This document shows, in pieces, positions 1 to 13,600 of a stretch of DNA of 64,000 nt. The stretch is from positions 8,742,001 to 8,806,000 of the forward strand of contig NZ_CP097289.1 of assembly GCF_023498005.1 (NCBI RefSeq). Direction: 5' to 3'. The notes under the pieces were generated by a model. That model was not told the DNA's origin, ran no database searches, and saw nothing but the letters and a program-made list of their open reading frames with translations. Source of the stretch: Streptomyces durmitorensis. GTDB lineage: Bacteria; Actinomycetota; Actinomycetes; Streptomycetales; Streptomycetaceae. Made by a program: the position numbers and the translations under genes. Position 1 is the first letter of the stretch. Each line of letters begins with the position of its first letter.

Positions 1-3000
1 GTCCTTGACGACCCGCGGACGCGGGCGGCGCTGGAGGCATGCGGGACCGACCGGCCGGTCGTTGCGGTGGCGGTGCATGATGTGGCGTACGTGATGTACA
101 CGTCGGGTTCGACGGGTGTGCCCAAGGGTGTGGCGGTGCCGCACGGAAGTGTCGCGGCGCTGGTGGGGGAGCGGGACTGGGGCGTCGGCCCGGCGGACGC
201 GGTCCTGATGCACGCCCCGCACGCCTTCGACGTGTCGCTGTACGAGATGTGGGTGCCGCTGGCCGCCGGTGGCCGCGTGGTCATCGCCGAAAGCGGCCTG
301 GTGGACGCCCAGGGAATGCGTGAGCACGTGCAGCGCGGCGTGACGTCCGTCCATGCCACGGCCGGTCAGTTCCGGGCCCTGACGGAGGAGACACCCGAGT
401 GCTTCTCCGGGTTGCGTGAGGTGCTGACCGGCGGGGACGTCGTCCCGGCGGGGTCGGTCGCCCGGCTGCGGGAGGCCTGCCCGGACGTCACCGTGCGCCA
501 CATGTACGGGCCGACCGAGGTGACCCTGTGTGCGACCTGGCACGTACTGAACCCGGGTGAGGGGATGGGTTCCGTGCTGCCGATCGGGCGTCCGTTGCCG
601 CACCGGCAGGCTTTCGTCCTGGACGCGTTCCTCAAGCCCTTGCCACCGGGCGTGACCGGCGAACTGTACGTCGCGGGCGCGGGGTTGGCGCAGGGCTACT
701 GGAACAGCCCCGGCGCGACGGCGGACCGATTCGTGGCCTGCCCATACGCACCCGGCGAGCGGATGTACCGTACCGGCGACCTGGTGCGCTGGACCGAGGA
801 CGGGGAGCTGCTCTTCGTCGGCCGTGCGGACGCCCAGGTCAAGATCCGTGGCTTCCGCGTCGAGCTGGGCGAGGTGGAGGCCGCCCTGGCCGCCCACCCC
901 TCCGTGGCTCAAGCGGTCGTCGTCGCCCGCGAGGACCGGGAGGCGGAACGCCGTCTCGTCGGCTATGTGGTCCCGGACGGTACGCCGCCCGACCCAGAGC
1001 TGATCCGCGCCTACGTGGCCAGGACCCTGCCCGACTACATGGTCCCCACCGCCGTACTCACCCTGGACACCCTCCCGGTGACCCGCAATGGCAAGGTCGA
1101 CCGCGACGCGCTGCCCGCCCCCGACTTCGCGGGGAGGGCCACCGAGCGGGCGCCGCGCACGGCGGCCGAGGCGGTCCTGTGCGCGCTGATCGCCGAGTTG
1201 CTGGGCCTGGAACGTGTCGGGCCCGACGACAGCTTCTTCGAGCTGGGCGGCGACTCGATCATGTCGATGCAGTTGGTCGCCCGTGCCCGCCGCGCGAACC
1301 TGCTCCTCAAGGCGCAGGACGTCTTCGAGCACGAGACACCCGCGGGCCTCGCGGCCGTGGCCCGGCACGTGGGCGCGGAGACGGGCACGGCGGAATCGGG
1401 CATCGGTGAAGTGCCCCCGACGCCCGTGATGCGGGCGCTCGGCGAGCGAGGCCTGCGCGGCAGGTTTGCCCAGTGGACGATCGTCGGCGCCCCGGCAGAT
1501 CTCGGCCGGGACGTGCTGGTGGGCGGTGTGGCCGCCGTTCTCGACGCGCACGACATGCTGCGGGCTCGCGCCACGACCGGAGAGGGCGCAGGGGACGGGC
1601 TCAAGCTGTCCGTGGGGCAGCGCGGTTCGGTCGATGCGGCGGCCTTGGTCACGCGCGTCGACGCGACGCATGCGCCGGCCGACTCGCTTGACGCCCTGGC
1701 GGACGAGGCGGCCCGGGAGGCCACCGAGCGTCTGAATCCCTCGGCGGGTGTGGTGCTCCAGGCCGTGTGGGTGGATGCCGGGCCGGAGCGGACCGGCCGA
1801 GTGGCTCTCGTCGTCCATCACTTGGTGGTCGACGGGCTGTCGTGGCGCATCCTCGTCCCGGATCTGCGGGCCGCCTGCGAGGCGTTGGCCGCCGGGCGAG
1901 AGCCGGAGCTGGACCCCGTGGGCACGTCGTTCAAGCAGTGGACGGACACCTTGGTGCAGCAGGCCACCAGCGGCAGCAGGACCGCCGAGCTCCCGGCCTG
2001 GACCGAGCTCCTCGGCTCACCCGAACCCCCGCTCGGCCGAAGGGAATTGGACCCGGTGCTGGATACCGCGGCCACCATGTGCCGCCGCTCCTGGACCGTG
2101 CCGACGCACCTGGCGGCCACGCTGGCGGGCCGGACGCCGACGCTCTTCCACTGCGGCGTGCACGAGGTGCTCCTGTCTACGCTCGCGGGTGCGGTCGCGC
2201 ACCGGCGACGGGGCGAGGGCGGGCAGCACGTACTGCTGGACATGGAAGGACACGGCAGGGAGCCGCTCGCGGACGCCGAACTCTCGCGCACGGTCGGGTG
2301 GTTCACCACCACGCACCCGGTTCGTCTGGACGTCGCCGGGATCGACCTGGGCGACGCACGAACCGGCGGTCCTGCGGCCGGGGTGCTGCTGAAGACGGTC
2401 AAGGAGCAGGCGCGGGCGGTACCGGGCGACGGGCTCGGCTTCGGTCTCCTGAGTCAGCTCAATCCCGACACCGCACCGGCCATGGCGGCTTTGCCGACCC
2501 CGCAGATCGGCTTCAACTACCTGGGCCGTTTCGCGGCGGAGACGACGGACGGCACGGTCACCCCCTGGCAGCTCGCCGGTGGCGAGGCGATCGGCGGCTC
2601 GGTCGACCCCGACATGCCCGCCCTGCACGCCCTGGAGGCGGGCGCCGCGGTGCGGGACACCCCCGAAGGGCCGGAGCTGACCGTCACGCTCACGTGGTCC
2701 ACCGGAATCCTGGACGAGGCCGACGCGGAGCACCTCGCCCGGACCTGGCTCGACCTGCTCGCCGGTCTGGCCACCCACACCACCGGGTTCACCGCCACCG
2801 GCTCCACCACCGGCCCCACCCCCGGCTCCACCGTGGGCGGGCACACCCCCTCCGACTTCCCTCTCCTGGACCTCACGCAGCACGAAGTCGACGAACTCGA
2901 AGCAGCCGTGCCCGAGTTGGCGGACGTATGGCCGCTCTCGCCGTTGCAGGACGGGCTGCTGTTCCACGCGGGGTTCGACGAGCAGGGGCCGGACCTCTAC

Positions 3001-6000
3001 GAAGGGCTGCGCGTGCTCGACCTGGACGGGCCACTGGACGTGGACCGGCTGCGGGCTTCGTGGGCGGCGATCCTCGCCCGGCACCCGATCCTGCGGGCGA
3101 GCTTCCACCGGCGTGCGTCGGGTCAGGCGGTGCAGGTCATCGCGCGGGAGGTGGAACTGCCCTGGCGCGGGGTCGACTTGTCGATGCTCGCGACGGCCGA
3201 GGCGCGCGCCGAGCTGGACCGCGTCGTCGAGGACGAGCGTGCCCGCCGTCTCGACGTGACGGCGGCCCCGCTGCTGCGCCTGCTCCTGATCCGGCTCGAC
3301 GAGAACCGGCATGTCCAGGTGGTCATCAACCACCACATCGTCACGGACGGCTGGTCGCTGCCCGTCCTCATTACCGAGATGTCCGCGATCTACGCGGCAG
3401 GCGGCGACGGGCGCGCCCTGCCCGCCGCGACCTCGTACCGGGAGTACCTGGCCTGGCTGGAGGGCCAGGACAAGGAGGCGGCGCGCGAGGCCTGGCGCGG
3501 GGAGTTGGCGGGCACGGACGAGCCCACGCTGACGGTGCCCGACGACCCGTCCGCCGCGCCCGCCGTTCCCGAACGCGTGCCCTTCGAGTTCGGTGAGGAA
3601 CTCACCCGGAGCGTCGTCGACTTGGCGCGCGGGCACGGCCTCACGGTCAACACGGTGGTGCAGGGCGCCTGGGCGTTGCTCCTCGCCCGGATCGTCGGGC
3701 GCACGGATGTGGTGTTCGGCGCGACGGCGGCCGGCCGACCTGCCGAGCTGCCGCGCGTGGAGTCGATGGTCGGCCTGTTCATCAACACCCTGCCCGTACG
3801 GGTCGATCTGCGGGCCGAGCAGTCGGTCGCCGCGATGCTGACCGGCCTCCAGGAGCGGCAGGTCGCGCTCATGTCCCACCAGCACATCGGTCTCTCGGAG
3901 ATCCGCGGGCTCGCGGGTCCCGGCGCCGCCTTCGACACGCTCGTCGTGTACGAGAACTACCCGCGCCCGCCCCTCAGGGAGCCCTCGCCCGACACCCTGT
4001 CCATCCGCCCCGGCGGCACACCACAGGACACGGGCCACTACCCGCTGACGCTGATCGCGGTGCCCGGCGAGCGCCTGCACGGCGAGTTCATCTACCGCCC
4101 CGGCGTGTTCCACCGTGCGTGGGCCGAGGAGATGGTGGCGTCGCTGGGCTGTGTGCTCGAAGGGATGGCCGCCGATCCGTCGGCGCCCGTGGCACGGGTG
4201 GGCGCACTGGGCGGGGCGCGGCGCGAGCGCGTCGTGGGCGAGTGGAACCGCACGCGGGTGTCGGTGGCCGCCGAGACGTTGCCCGAACTGCTGCGGCGGC
4301 AGGTGGAGCTGTCGCGGGACGCCGTCGCTTTGGTGGCGGGCGAGCGGACGCTGTCGTACGCGGAGTTGGAGGCCGAGGCCGGACGCTGGGCGCGCTGCCT
4401 GATCGCGGCCGGGGTCGGTCCTGAGCAACGGGTGGCCGTCCTCGCGCCGGGATCCGCGGCGGCCGTGATCGCCGTCCTCGCGGTGTCCATGGCGGGCGGG
4501 GTCTTCGTGCCGGTCGACCCGGGACACCCGCCGGAGCGGGTGGCGTTCGTGCTCGCGGACGCGGACCCGGCCGTCGTGCTCTGCACACAAGAGACGCGGG
4601 CCGTGGTGCCGGAGGGGCCGGAGGGGTTCGCGGGCCGTCTCATCGTCCTCGACGATCCGGACGTCTCCGCCGAGGTCGCAGGGAAGGCGGCGGGACCCAT
4701 CGGTCACGCCGAGCGGACCGGTCCGCTCAGCGCGGACAACGCGGCGTACGTGATCTACACATCGGGGTCGACCGGAACGCCGAAGGGCGTGGTCGTACCG
4801 CACGCGGGGCTCGGCAATCTGGCGCGGGCGCAGATCGAGCGGTTCGCGGTGGGGCCGGACGCGCGGGTGCTCCAGTTCGCCTCGCTGAGTTTCGACGCGG
4901 CGGTCTCCGAACTGTGCATGGCCTTGCTCTCGGGAGGCGCGCTCGTGCTGCCGGGCGCGGACGCACTGCCGCCGCAGGCGCCGCTCGGGCAGGCGGTCCG
5001 CGCTTGGGGCGCGACCCACGTCACGGTGCCGCCGAGCGTGCTCGCGGTGGAGGAGGAACTGCCCGCGGAACTAAGGACGTTGGTGGTGGCCGGAGAGACG
5101 TGTCCCCCGGCGCTCGTGGACCGGTGGTCCGCGGGGCGGCGGATGGTGAACGCGTACGGACCCACCGAGCTGACAGTGTGCGCGGCCATGAGCGAGCCCC
5201 TGTCGGCGGATGCGGGGACACGTGATGAGGCCGGCGGGCCGACAGGCCGGGACGCGGTGCCGATCGGGCGCCCGATGGCCAACGTCAAGGTGTTCGTCCT
5301 CGACCGCTTCCTCCAGCCCGTCCCGCCGGGAACGCCGGGCGAGCTGTACGTCGCGGGCGCGGGAGTGGCCCGCGGATACTGGGCGCGGCCCGGTCTGACC
5401 GCCGAGCGGTTCGTGGCGTGCCCGTACGCGCCCGGCGAGCGGATGTACCGCACCGGTGACCTGGTGCGCTGGACCGACGACGGGGAACTCGTCTTCATCG
5501 GCCGCGCGGACGCGCAGGTGAAGGTGCGGGGCCACCGGATCGAACCGGGCGAGGTCGAAGCGGTACTCGGCGCGCATCCCGGGGTCGCCCAGGTGGTGGT
5601 CGTGGCGCGCGACGACCGGCGGGCAGGCGAGCATCAGCTCGTCGCGTACGTCGTCGCCGAGCCGTCGGAGGCCTGGCGCACCGATGAACTCCTCACCGCT
5701 TTGCGCGACGTGGCGGCAGAGCGGCTGCCCGCCTCCATGGTCCCTTCGGCGTTCGTCCCGCTGGACCGGCTGCCTCTCACCGCGAACGGGAAGGTGGACC
5801 GGCGTGCCCTGCCGGCCCCCGACTTCGCGGGGAAGGTCTCGGGACGGGAGCCGCGCACGGAGACCGAGGCGCTGCTGTGCGCCCTGTTCGCCGAGGTGCT
5901 CGGCCTGGAACGGGTCGGCGTCACGGACAGCTTCTTCGAGCTGGGCGGCGACTCGATCTCCTCGATGCAACTGGCGTCCCGCACGCGTCGCGCCGGACTC

Positions 6001-7644
6001 GTGGTGACGCCCCGGCAGATCTTCGAGGAGAAGACCCCCGAGCGCCTCGCGACGGTGGCGGAGGCGGCCGACGGCGCAGGGCAGAGTGCCGTCGAGGACA
6101 TCGGAGTGGGCGAGGTGCCCTGGACCCCGGTGATGCGCGAGCTCGGCGAGCCCGCGCGCCGCCCGAGGTTCGCGCAGTGGGCCGTCGTCGGCGCTCCGGC
6201 CGGCCTCGGACGTGACGTACTCCTGGCCGGTGTGGCCGCCGTCCTCGACACCCACGACATGCTGCGCGCACGCGTGGCCACGGCGGACGACGGAAGCAGC
6301 GGCACCGAGCCGCGCCTGGTCGTCGGCGAACGAGGATCCGTTGACCCCGCGAACCGGGTCACCCGGGTGGCCGCCGAGGACACGGCGGCCGAAGCGCTGG
6401 ACGAGACCGCGGAACGCGCGGCGAAGGAGGCCGCCGGGCGTCTCGACCCGTCGACGGGCGCGATGTTCCAGGTCGTCTGGGTGGACGCGGGCCCGGCGCG
6501 GGTCGGCCGACTGGTCCTGATGGTCCACCACCTCGCCGTGGACGGAATGTCCTGGCGGATCCTGCTGCCCGACCTGGCCCTCGCCTGCGAGGCCGCGGCG
6601 GCGGGGCAGGAACCCGTGCTCGACCCCGTGGGGACGTCGTTCAGGCGCTGGGCGAACCTCCTGTCCGCACAGGCGAACGGGCCGGACCGGGCGGCGGAGC
6701 TCGACGCGTGGACGGCCCTGCTCGACGGCACGGAACCGCTCATCGGCAGGCGTGCGCTCGACCCGGCGGCCGACACCGCCGAGACCACACACCGCGCGTC
6801 CTGGCAGGTACCACGGGAGGAAGCGGACACGCTGGCGGGCCGGACGCCCGCGCTGTTCCACTGCGGGGTCCACGAGGTGCTCCTGTCGACGCTCGCGGGC
6901 GCCGTCACGCGCTGGCGAGGCGAGATCACGTACGGGCGAGGCGAGGGCGGACACGTACTGCTCGATGTGGAGGGCCACGGCCGTGAACCGGTCGAGGGCG
7001 CCGAACTCTCGCGCACGATCGGCTGGTTCACCAGCACCCACCCCCTCCGCCTCGACGTCGCCGACGTGGACCTGACCGAAGCGGCGGACGGCGGTCCGGC
7101 GGCCGGGACACTCCTGAAGGCGGTCAAGGAACAGGCGCGGGCGGTCCCGGGCGACGGCCTTGGATACGGCCTGCTGCGCCACCTGAACCCTGAGACGGGC
7201 CAGGCCCTCGCGGCACTGCCCGGCCCGCAGATCGGCTTCAACTACCTGGGCCGCTTCACGGCGGGTGCCCCAACCGACGGCGCCCCGACCGACGGCGCCC
7301 CGACCGACAGCGGCACGGTCGCCGCCTGGCAGATGGCCGGAAACGCGGCGATCGGCGGCTCGGCCGACCCGGACATGCCGTCCATGCACGCCCTGGAAGC
7401 GGGCGCGGCCATCGTGGACACTGCTGACGGGCCCGAGCTGACCATCTCGCTCAGCTGGGCGGGCCAGGTGGTCGACAGTGCCGCGGCGGAACGCATCGGC
7501 CGGCTCTGGCTGGACATGCTCGGCGGCCTCGCCGCCCACACCACCGATCCCACGGCCGGTGGACACACCCCTTCCGACTTCCCCCTCCTCGGCCTCGCGC
7601 AGAGCCAGATCGAGGAGCTCGAAGCCGGATTCAACCCGCTCTGA
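1..7644 (+). CDS. Non-ribosomal peptide synthetase, 5'-truncated: A(partial)-T-E / C-A-T-E
   Basis: The reading frame is open from base 1, so the gene begins left of the window. Visible domains are A from its A3 core (YTSGSTG), T with its GGDS serine near 1255, E (HHLVVDG at 1816), C (HHIVTDG at 3331), A (YTSGSTG near 4756), T (GGDS near 5953) and E (HHLAVDG at 6526). Both E domains keep the GHGRE, VGWFT/IGWFT and FNYLG motifs. By-eye Stachelhaus codes are D-V-Y-H-L-G-M-L-C (Hpg-like) for the first A and D-A-S-T-V-A-A-V-C (Tyr/beta-hydroxy-Tyr type) for the second. No methyltransferase is inserted. After E2 the protein ends in a short segment resembling half of its own internal E-C linker, likely a docking tail for the next NRPS. 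These would be the two modules before the last in a glycopeptide-like assembly line. Confidence 0.95.
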   Translation, partial: VLDDPRTRAALEACGTDRPVVAVAVHDVAYVMYTSGSTGVPKGVAVPHGSVAALVGERDWGVGPADAVLMHAPHAFDVSLYEMWVPLAAGGRVVIAESGLVDAQGMREHVQRGVTSVHATAGQFRALTEETPECFSGLREVLTGGDVVPAGSVARLREACPDVTVRHMYGPTEVTLCATWHVLNPGEGMGSVLPIGRPLPHRQAFVLDAFLKPLPPGVTGELYVAGAGLAQGYWNSPGATADRFVACPYAPGERMYRTGDLVRWTEDGELLFVGRADAQVKIRGFRVELGEVEAALAAHPSVAQAVVVAREDREAERRLVGYVVPDGTPPDPELIRAYVARTLPDYMVPTAVLTLDTLPVTRNGKVDRDALPAPDFAGRATERAPRTAAEAVLCALIAELLGLERVGPDDSFFELGGDSIMSMQLVARARRANLLLKAQDVFEHETPAGLAAVARHVGAETGTAESGIGEVPPTPVMRALGERGLRGRFAQWTIVGAPADLGRDVLVGGVAAVLDAHDMLRARATTGEGAGDGLKLSVGQRGSVDAAALVTRVDATHAPADSLDALADEAAREATERLNPSAGVVLQAVWVDAGPERTGRVALVVHHLVVDGLSWRILVPDLRAACEALAAGREPELDPVGTSFKQWTDTLVQQATSGSRTAELPAWTELLGSPEPPLGRRELDPVLDTAATMCRRSWTVPTHLAATLAGRTPTLFHCGVHEVLLSTLAGAVAHRRRGEGGQHVLLDMEGHGREPLADAELSRTVGWFTTTHPVRLDVAGIDLGDARTGGPAAGVLLKTVKEQARAVPGDGLGFGLLSQLNPDTAPAMAALPTPQIGFNYLGRFAAETTDGTVTPWQLAGGEAIGGSVDPDMPALHALEAGAAVRDTPEGPELTVTLTWSTGILDEADAEHLARTWLDLLAGLATHTTGFTATGSTTGPTPGSTVGGHTPSDFPLLDLTQHEVDELEAAVPELADVWPLSPLQDGLLFHAGFDEQGPDLYEGLRVLDLDGPLDVDRLRASWAAILARHPILRASFHRRASGQAVQVIAREVELPWRGVDLSMLATAEARAELDRVVEDERARRLDVTAAPLLRLLLIRLDENRHVQVVINHHIVTDGWSLPVLITEMSAIYAAGGDGRALPAATSYREYLAWLEGQDKEAAREAWRGELAGTDEPTLTVPDDPSAAPAVPERVPFEFGEELTRSVVDLARGHGLTVNTVVQGAWALLLARIVGRTDVVFGATAAGRPAELPRVESMVGLFINTLPVRVDLRAEQSVAAMLTGLQERQVALMSHQHIGLSEIRGLAGPGAAFDTLVVYENYPRPPLREPSPDTLSIRPGGTPQDTGHYPLTLIAVPGERLHGEFIYRPGVFHRAWAEEMVASLGCVLEGMAADPSAPVARVGALGGARRERVVGEWNRTRVSVAAETLPELLRRQVELSRDAVALVAGERTLSYAELEAEAGRWARCLIAAGVGPEQRVAVLAPGSAAAVIAVLAVSMAGGVFVPVDPGHPPERVAFVLADADPAVVLCTQETRAVVPEGPEGFAGRLIVLDDPDVSAEVAGKAAGPIGHAERTGPLSADNAAYVIYTSGSTGTPKGVVVPHAGLGNLARAQIERFAVGPDARVLQFASLSFDAAVSELCMALLSGGALVLPGADALPPQAPLGQAVRAWGATHVTVPPSVLAVEEELPAELRTLVVAGETCPPALVDRWSAGRRMVNAYGPTELTVCAAMSEPLSADAGTRDEAGGPTGRDAVPIGRPMANVKVFVLDRFLQPVPPGTPGELYVAGAGVARGYWARPGLTAERFVACPYAPGERMYRTGDLVRWTDDGELVFIGRADAQVKVRGHRIEPGEVEAVLGAHPGVAQVVVVARDDRRAGEHQLVAYVVAEPSEAWRTDELLTALRDVAAERLPASMVPSAFVPLDRLPLTANGKVDRRALPAPDFAGKVSGREPRTETEALLCALFAEVLGLERVGVTDSFFELGGDSISSMQLASRTRRAGLVVTPRQIFEEKTPERLATVAEAADGAGQSAVEDIGVGEVPWTPVMRELGEPARRPRFAQWAVVGAPAGLGRDVLLAGVAAVLDTHDMLRARVATADDGSSGTEPRLVVGERGSVDPANRVTRVAAEDTAAEALDETAERAAKEAAGRLDPSTGAMFQVVWVDAGPARVGRLVLMVHHLAVDGMSWRILLPDLALACEAAAAGQEPVLDPVGTSFRRWANLLSAQANGPDRAAELDAWTALLDGTEPLIGRRALDPAADTAETTHRASWQVPREEADTLAGRTPALFHCGVHEVLLSTLAGAVTRWRGEITYGRGEGGHVLLDVEGHGREPVEGAELSRTIGWFTSTHPLRLDVADVDLTEAADGGPAAGTLLKAVKEQARAVPGDGLGYGLLRHLNPETGQALAALPGPQIGFNYLGRFTAGAPTDGAPTDGAPTDSGTVAAWQMAGNAAIGGSADPDMPSMHALEAGAAIVDTADGPELTISLSWAGQVVDSAAAERIGRLWLDMLGGLAAHTTDPTAGGHTPSDFPLLGLAQSQIEELEAGFNPL

Positions 7645-7679
7645 AGCCCTGAGACTCCGAGGCTCCGAGGAGAGAAGTG

Positions 7680-10600
7680 ATGACCCGATCCACAGTCGAG
7701 GACGTGTGGCCGCTGTCGCCGCTGCAGGAAGGACTGCTCTTCCACGCCGCCTTCGACGACCAGGGTCCGGACGTGTACACCGTGCAGTCCGCGCTCGACA
7801 TCGAAGGCCCCGTGGCCGCGGACCGGTTACGGGCGTCGTGGGAGGCGCTCCTCGCCCGGCACGCCGCACTGCGCGCCTGCTTCCGGCAGGTGAGCGGGGC
7901 GCAGATGGTGCAGGTCATCGCGCGGGACGTGGTGCTGCCCTGGCGTACGGAGGACGTGTCGGACCTGGCCGAGCCCGAGACGCCCGCCGCGCTGGAACGT
8001 CTGGCGCAGAGCGAGCGTGCGGAGCCCTTCGACCTGGCGGCGCCGCCCCTGCTGCGCCTGCTCCTGATCCGCGTCGGCGAGCAACGGCACCGCCTGGTCG
8101 TCACCAGCCACCACATCCTCATGGACGGCTGGTCGGCCCCGATCCTCATCGGCGAACTCTCCGAGATCTACGCGGCGGGGGGTGACGCCTCCGGCCTTGG
8201 ACGCACGACCTCCTACGGCGCGTACCTGAAGTGGCTCGGCCGTCAGGACAGGGAGGCCGCAGAGGCCGCCTGGCAGACGGAGCTCGCGGGCACGGACGAG
8301 CCGACGCTGGTGGCACCGGCCGTCCCTGACCGGCTCCCGGTCTTCCCCGAGAACGTGAGCGGAGACCTTCCGGAAGATGCCACGCGCCGTGTGGTGGAAC
8401 TGGCCCGCGCCAACGGCCTCACCGTGAACACCGTGGTGCAGGGTGCCTGGGCGCTGGTCCTGGCGCGGCTCGCCGGGCGCACGGACGTCGTGTTCGGCGC
8501 GACGGTCGCGGGGCGGCCACCCGAGCTGCCGGGCGTGGAATCGATGGTGGGACTCCTCATCAACACGCTGCCGGTCCGGGTTCAACTGAACGGTGCACAG
8601 TCGGTGTTGGACATGTTCCGCGCCTTGCAGGAGCGCCAGTCGGCACTGATGGCCCATCAGCACCTGGGCCTCCCGCAGATCCAGAAGGCCGCGGGCCCGG
8701 GAGCGGGCTTCGACACGCTCCTGGTGTACGAGAGCTTCCCTCAACCACCCGCCGACTCCGCGCCGCCGGACCGCGAGAGCCTGTCGCTCAGGCCGGCGGG
8801 GTTCACCCGAGAGGCGGCGCACTATCCGCTGACGCTGGTGGTCGGCCCCGGCGAACGCATGCACCTGAAGCTCGAGTACCGGCCTGACCTGTTCGCGCGC
8901 GGTGTCGTCGCATCGGCGCTCGACGCGCTCGTGGGCGTGCTGGAACAGGTGGTCGCCGAGCCCGCGGTGACGGTGGGACGCGTCGGGGCGATGGCCGCGG
9001 CCGAACGAGGGACGGCTGGTGCGCCGCCGCGCGAGGTGGTGCCCGAGCTGATCGCGGGGCGAGTGGTGTCGACGCCGGGTGCGGTGGCCGTCGAGGGTGA
9101 ACGGGCGCTGTCGTACGGGGAGTTGTGGGCGGAGTCGGGCCGCTGGTCCCAGTACCTGGCGGCGGTGGGAGTGCGGCGTGGTGACCGTGTCGCGGTGGTG
9201 ATGGAGCGGTCGCCGGACCTGGTGGCGTTGCTCCTGGGGATTTGGCGGGCGGGTGCCGCCTATGTGCCGGTGGATGTGGGCTGGCCGCAGGAGCGGGTGG
9301 CGTTCGTCGTGGCGGACGCGGCTCCGGTGGTGGTGGTGTGCACGTCGGAGAGCCGGGGCGCGGTGCCGGAGCGAACTGCCGCGCGCCTGCTGGTTCTTGA
9401 CGACCCGCAGACGCGGGCGGCGCTGGAGGCATGCGGAGCCGACCGGCCGGTCGTGCCCGTGGCGGCGCATGACGTGGCGTACGTGATGTACACGTCGGGT
9501 TCGACGGGCGTGCCCAAGGGCGTGGCCGTGCCGCACGGCAGCGTCGCGGCGCTGGTGGGGGAGCTGGACTGGGGCGTCGGCCCGGCGGACGCGGTCCTGA
9601 TGCACGCCCCGCACGCCTTCGACGCGTCGCTGTTCGAGGTGTGGGTCCCGTTGGCCGCGGGTGGCCGGGTGGTGATCGCCGAGCCCGGAGTGGTGGATGC
9701 CCAGCAGGTGCGTGAGCACGTGAAGGCAGGTGTGACGGCGCTGCATCTGACCGCCGGTTCGTTCCGGGTCCTCGCCGACGAGTCGCCCGACTGCTTCGCG
9801 GGACTGCGCGAAGTGCTGACCGGAGGGGATGCCGTCCCCGCTGGAGCGGTGGCCCGAGTGCGCGAGACCTGCCCGGACGTGGCGGTCCGCCACTTGTACG
9901 GGCCGACGGAGACGACGCTCTGCGCGACCTGGCACGTACTGGAGCCGGGCGACGGGATGGGTTCCGTGCTGCCGATCGGGCGTCCGTTGCCGCACCGGCA
10001 GGTTTTCGTCCTGGACGCGTTCCTCAAGCCTTTGCCGCCGGGTGTGACCGGCGAACTGTACGTCGCGGGCGCGGGGTTGGCGCACGGCTACTGGAACAGC
10101 CCCGGTCCGACGGCGGACCGGTTCGTGGCCTGCCCGTACGCGCCCGGCGAGCGGATGTACCGCACCGGCGATCTGGTGCGCTGGACCGAGGACGGAGAGC
10201 TGCTCTTCGTCGGCCGCGCGGACGCCCAGGTCAAGATCCGTGGCTTCCGCGTGGAGCTGGGCGAGGTGGAGGCCGCCCTGGCCGCCCACCCCTCCGTGGC
10301 TCAAGCGGTCGTCATCGCCCGCGACGACGGCCCTGGCGAGCGCCGCCTCGTCGGCTACGTCGTCCCCGAGGGGGCAGACCCCATCGACCCCCAGCTCGTC
10401 CGCGCGGACGTGGCCAGGACCCTGCCCGACTACATGGTCCCGGCCGCCGTACTGGCCCTGGGCGCCCTGCCCGTGACCCGCAACGGCAAGGTTGACCGCA
10501 AGGCCCTGCCCGCCCCCGACTTCGCCGAACGCGTCTCCGGACGCAAGCCCCAGACCGCGGCCGAGGAGACGCTGTGCCGTCTGTTCGCCGAGGTGCTCGA

Positions 10601-13600
10601 CCTGGAGCGCGTCGGGCCCGACGACAGCTTCTTCGACCTGGGCGGCGACTCGGGGCTCGCGATGCGCCTGGCGGGACGGATCCGCGAGGAGTTCGACGCC
10701 GAGCTCGGCATCCGGCAGTTCTTCGGCTCGCCGACACCGGTCGGAGTGGCCCGGCTGCTCGCCACGAAGGCGCGGCCCGTGCTGCAACCGGCCGGGCACC
10801 GCGATGAAGTCCCGTTCACAGCAGGGCAGTTCCGCACTTGGCTGATGTCCCGGCTCGACGACGAGGCGGGATGCGACCGCATCCCGGTGGCGCTGCGGCT
10901 CAGCGGCGATCTCGACCAGGAGGCGCTGCGGGCCGCCCTCGGCGATGTCTCCGCCCGGCACGAGATCCTGCGCACTACGTTCGACGGAGCGCGGGGCGGC
11001 GCCATGCGCCAGCGCGTCCTGGACGCCGCCGCGTCCCGCCCTGAGCCGGCCGTGGTGCGGACGACCGAGGCGGAGCTGCCCGGCCTGCTGGCCGGCCTGC
11101 TGGCCGGTCGCACCAGGCACGCGTTCGACCTCGACAGTCAGACGCCGTGGACGCAGGCGCTCCTCCGTCTCTCGGACACCGAGCACGTGCTGCTTCTGGT
11201 CGTCCACCGGATTGCCGCCGATGAAGCCTCGCTGGACGTCCTGGTCCGGGACCTGGCGACCGCGTACGGCGCGCGCCGCGAGGGCCGGGTGCCCGAACGG
11301 GCCCCGCTGCCCCTCCAGTTCGCCGACTACGCCCTCTGGGAACAGACACTGCTCCGGGGCGAGCAGGAACCCGAGAGTCTGGTCAACGACCAACTCGCCT
11401 ACTGGCAGGACGCCTTGGCGGGCATCGAGGCCGAGATCGAGCTGCCCGCGGACCGGCCGAGGCCGGCCGTCGCCTCGCACCGGGCCGCGACCGTCCCGCT
11501 GCGTCTCGACGCGGAGGCACACGGCCGCCTCGCCGACCTGGCCGACCTGGCCGAGGGCGACGGAACGACGCCGTTCATGGTGGTGCAGGCGGCCCTGGTG
11601 ATCCTGCTCGCCCGGCTCGGCGCGGGCACCGACGTCACCATCGGCACGCGCATCCCTCGCCGGGACGAGTCCGGCCTCGAAACGCTGGTGGGCCCCTTCG
11701 CCGGGGCGCTCGCGCTGCGTACGGACGCGTCCGGCGACCCCACGTTCAGCGAGCTGCTCGGCCGGGTCCTCGCGGCGAACCAGGAGGCGCGCGAGCACCG
11801 GGACGTGCCGTTCGAACGCCTGGTGGACGCCCTGGAGTTGCCGCCCTCGCTCGCACGCCACCCGGTCTTCCAGGTCCTCCTGGAGGTCGACGACAGGGTG
11901 GACGAGCCGTGGGACCCCTGGGAGCTGCCCGGCCTGCGCACCACCCGCATGGACCTCGGCGCCGAAGCCACCGAGCTGGACCTGTCGTTCAGCCTGACCG
12001 AACGGTACGAACCCGACGGCGACCTGGGCGGCATCGACGGTCAACTCCGTTACGCGGCCGAGCTGTTCGACCGGTCGACGGCGGAGGCGCTCGCGCAGCG
12101 GTTCGTCCGCGTCCTGGAGCAGGTGACGGCGGATCCGGAGCTGCGCCTGAGCGATGTCGACGTGCTGCTCGACGCCGACGAGGCCCATCGGCTCGTGGCG
12201 AGCGGGAACGACACGGAGGCGGCGCATCCCGCGCGCACCGTGGTGGAACTCCTTGCCGAGCAGGCGGCACGTACGCCGGACGCGGTCGCCGTGACGGATC
12301 TCCACGGCACCCTGACGTACGAGCTGACGTACGAGGCGTTGGACGCCGCTGCGGAGCGGCTCGCCCGCCAGCTGGTGGAGCACGGGGCGGGCCCGGGGAG
12401 CGTCGTCGCCGTGGCGCAGCCGACCGGCAAGGCCCTGGTCGTCGCGCTGCTCGGGGTGCTGAAATCCGGTGCGGCCTGCTGGGTCGCCGAAGATCCCGCG
12501 CGGCCTCTGGAGGGCGTCGACCTCGGGTCCTGCCAGATCCTGGTCTGCTCCGATGAGACCGTCGCGTCGGTGCCCGACGGTGCCGGGATTCCGGTCGTGG
12601 TGCTCGACGGCCTTGCGCCGGACGAGACGAACAGGGCGTCGGCGAAGGCCGGTTCACCACACCCAGCCCTCCCGGGGCACCCGGCGCTCGTCCTCGCGGG
12701 CGCCGTCATGGAACACCGCACGCTCACCTCCCACACGACGTACCGCATGCATGCCTCCCCGGCTCTGGGCGCGGCTCCGTTGCTGGATGCCAGGGCCCCG
12801 TTCGCGGCGCTCCTGACGCCGCTGCTCGCGGCGCTCTGCGCGGGAGGGAGCGTGCGGCTCGGCACACCCGGTCAGGACCTGGCGGCGGGGGAGAGCGGGA
12901 CGCTGGTGGTCACCACGCCGGAGCTCCTTGAGTCGGCATCCGATGCCCTGGTCGTGGACGTGACGGGCGAGCCGCAGGCCGTGGACCAGGTGCACGCATG
13001 GCAAGAGCGCCACCCCTCGATCCCGCTGGTGAGTGGCTACGGATCGCCGGAGACGGGCGGAGCCTGGCTGGAGCACCGGACGGACTCCGACGCTGCCGAG
13101 GCGTGGGAACCCAGGACCGGCGGCCCGGTCCTGAACACCCGCGGCCTCGTGCTCGACGAACGCCTGCGCCCGGTGCCGCCGGGTGTTCCCGGCGACCTGT
13201 ATGTCGCGGGCGCCACGCTGGCACGCGGCTACGCGGGCGGCCCGGGGCGCACGGGTGAACGGTTCGTCGCGTGCCCCTTCGGCCCTGCGGGTGAGCGCAT
13301 GTTCCGTACCGGTGAACGGGCGAAGCGGACCGGCGCCGGCCTGATCGCCGTACAGCCCGAGGACCAGCGACGGAGCCGGGACACCGGAACAGGGCGGCGG
13401 TTGGGCAGGAACCGCGGTGACCTGGGAGTGCTGCTGCCCCTGCGGCCGGAAGGCACCCGCCCCCCGCTGTTCTGCGTGCACACCGGCATGGGCCTGAGCT
13501 GGACGTACGCCGCTCTCCTGCCGCACCTCCCGCAGGACCTCCCGGTGTACGGCGTGCAGGCGCGCGGGATCGCGCGGGCCGGGCAACTGCCGGGCAGCAT

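Noticed and set aside
1767..3596. 609-residue plus-strand frame inside the first NRPS
   Set aside because: Out-of-frame shadow, Arg/Gly-rich without motifs.
2017..5019. 1000-residue open frame on the minus strand
   Set aside because: It is an Arg/Gly/His-rich antisense shadow of the NRPS, produced by high third-position G+C; no family motifs.
7827..12383. 1518-residue minus-strand open frame
   Set aside because: Antisense shadow of the terminal NRPS; composition and lack of motifs show it is not a gene.
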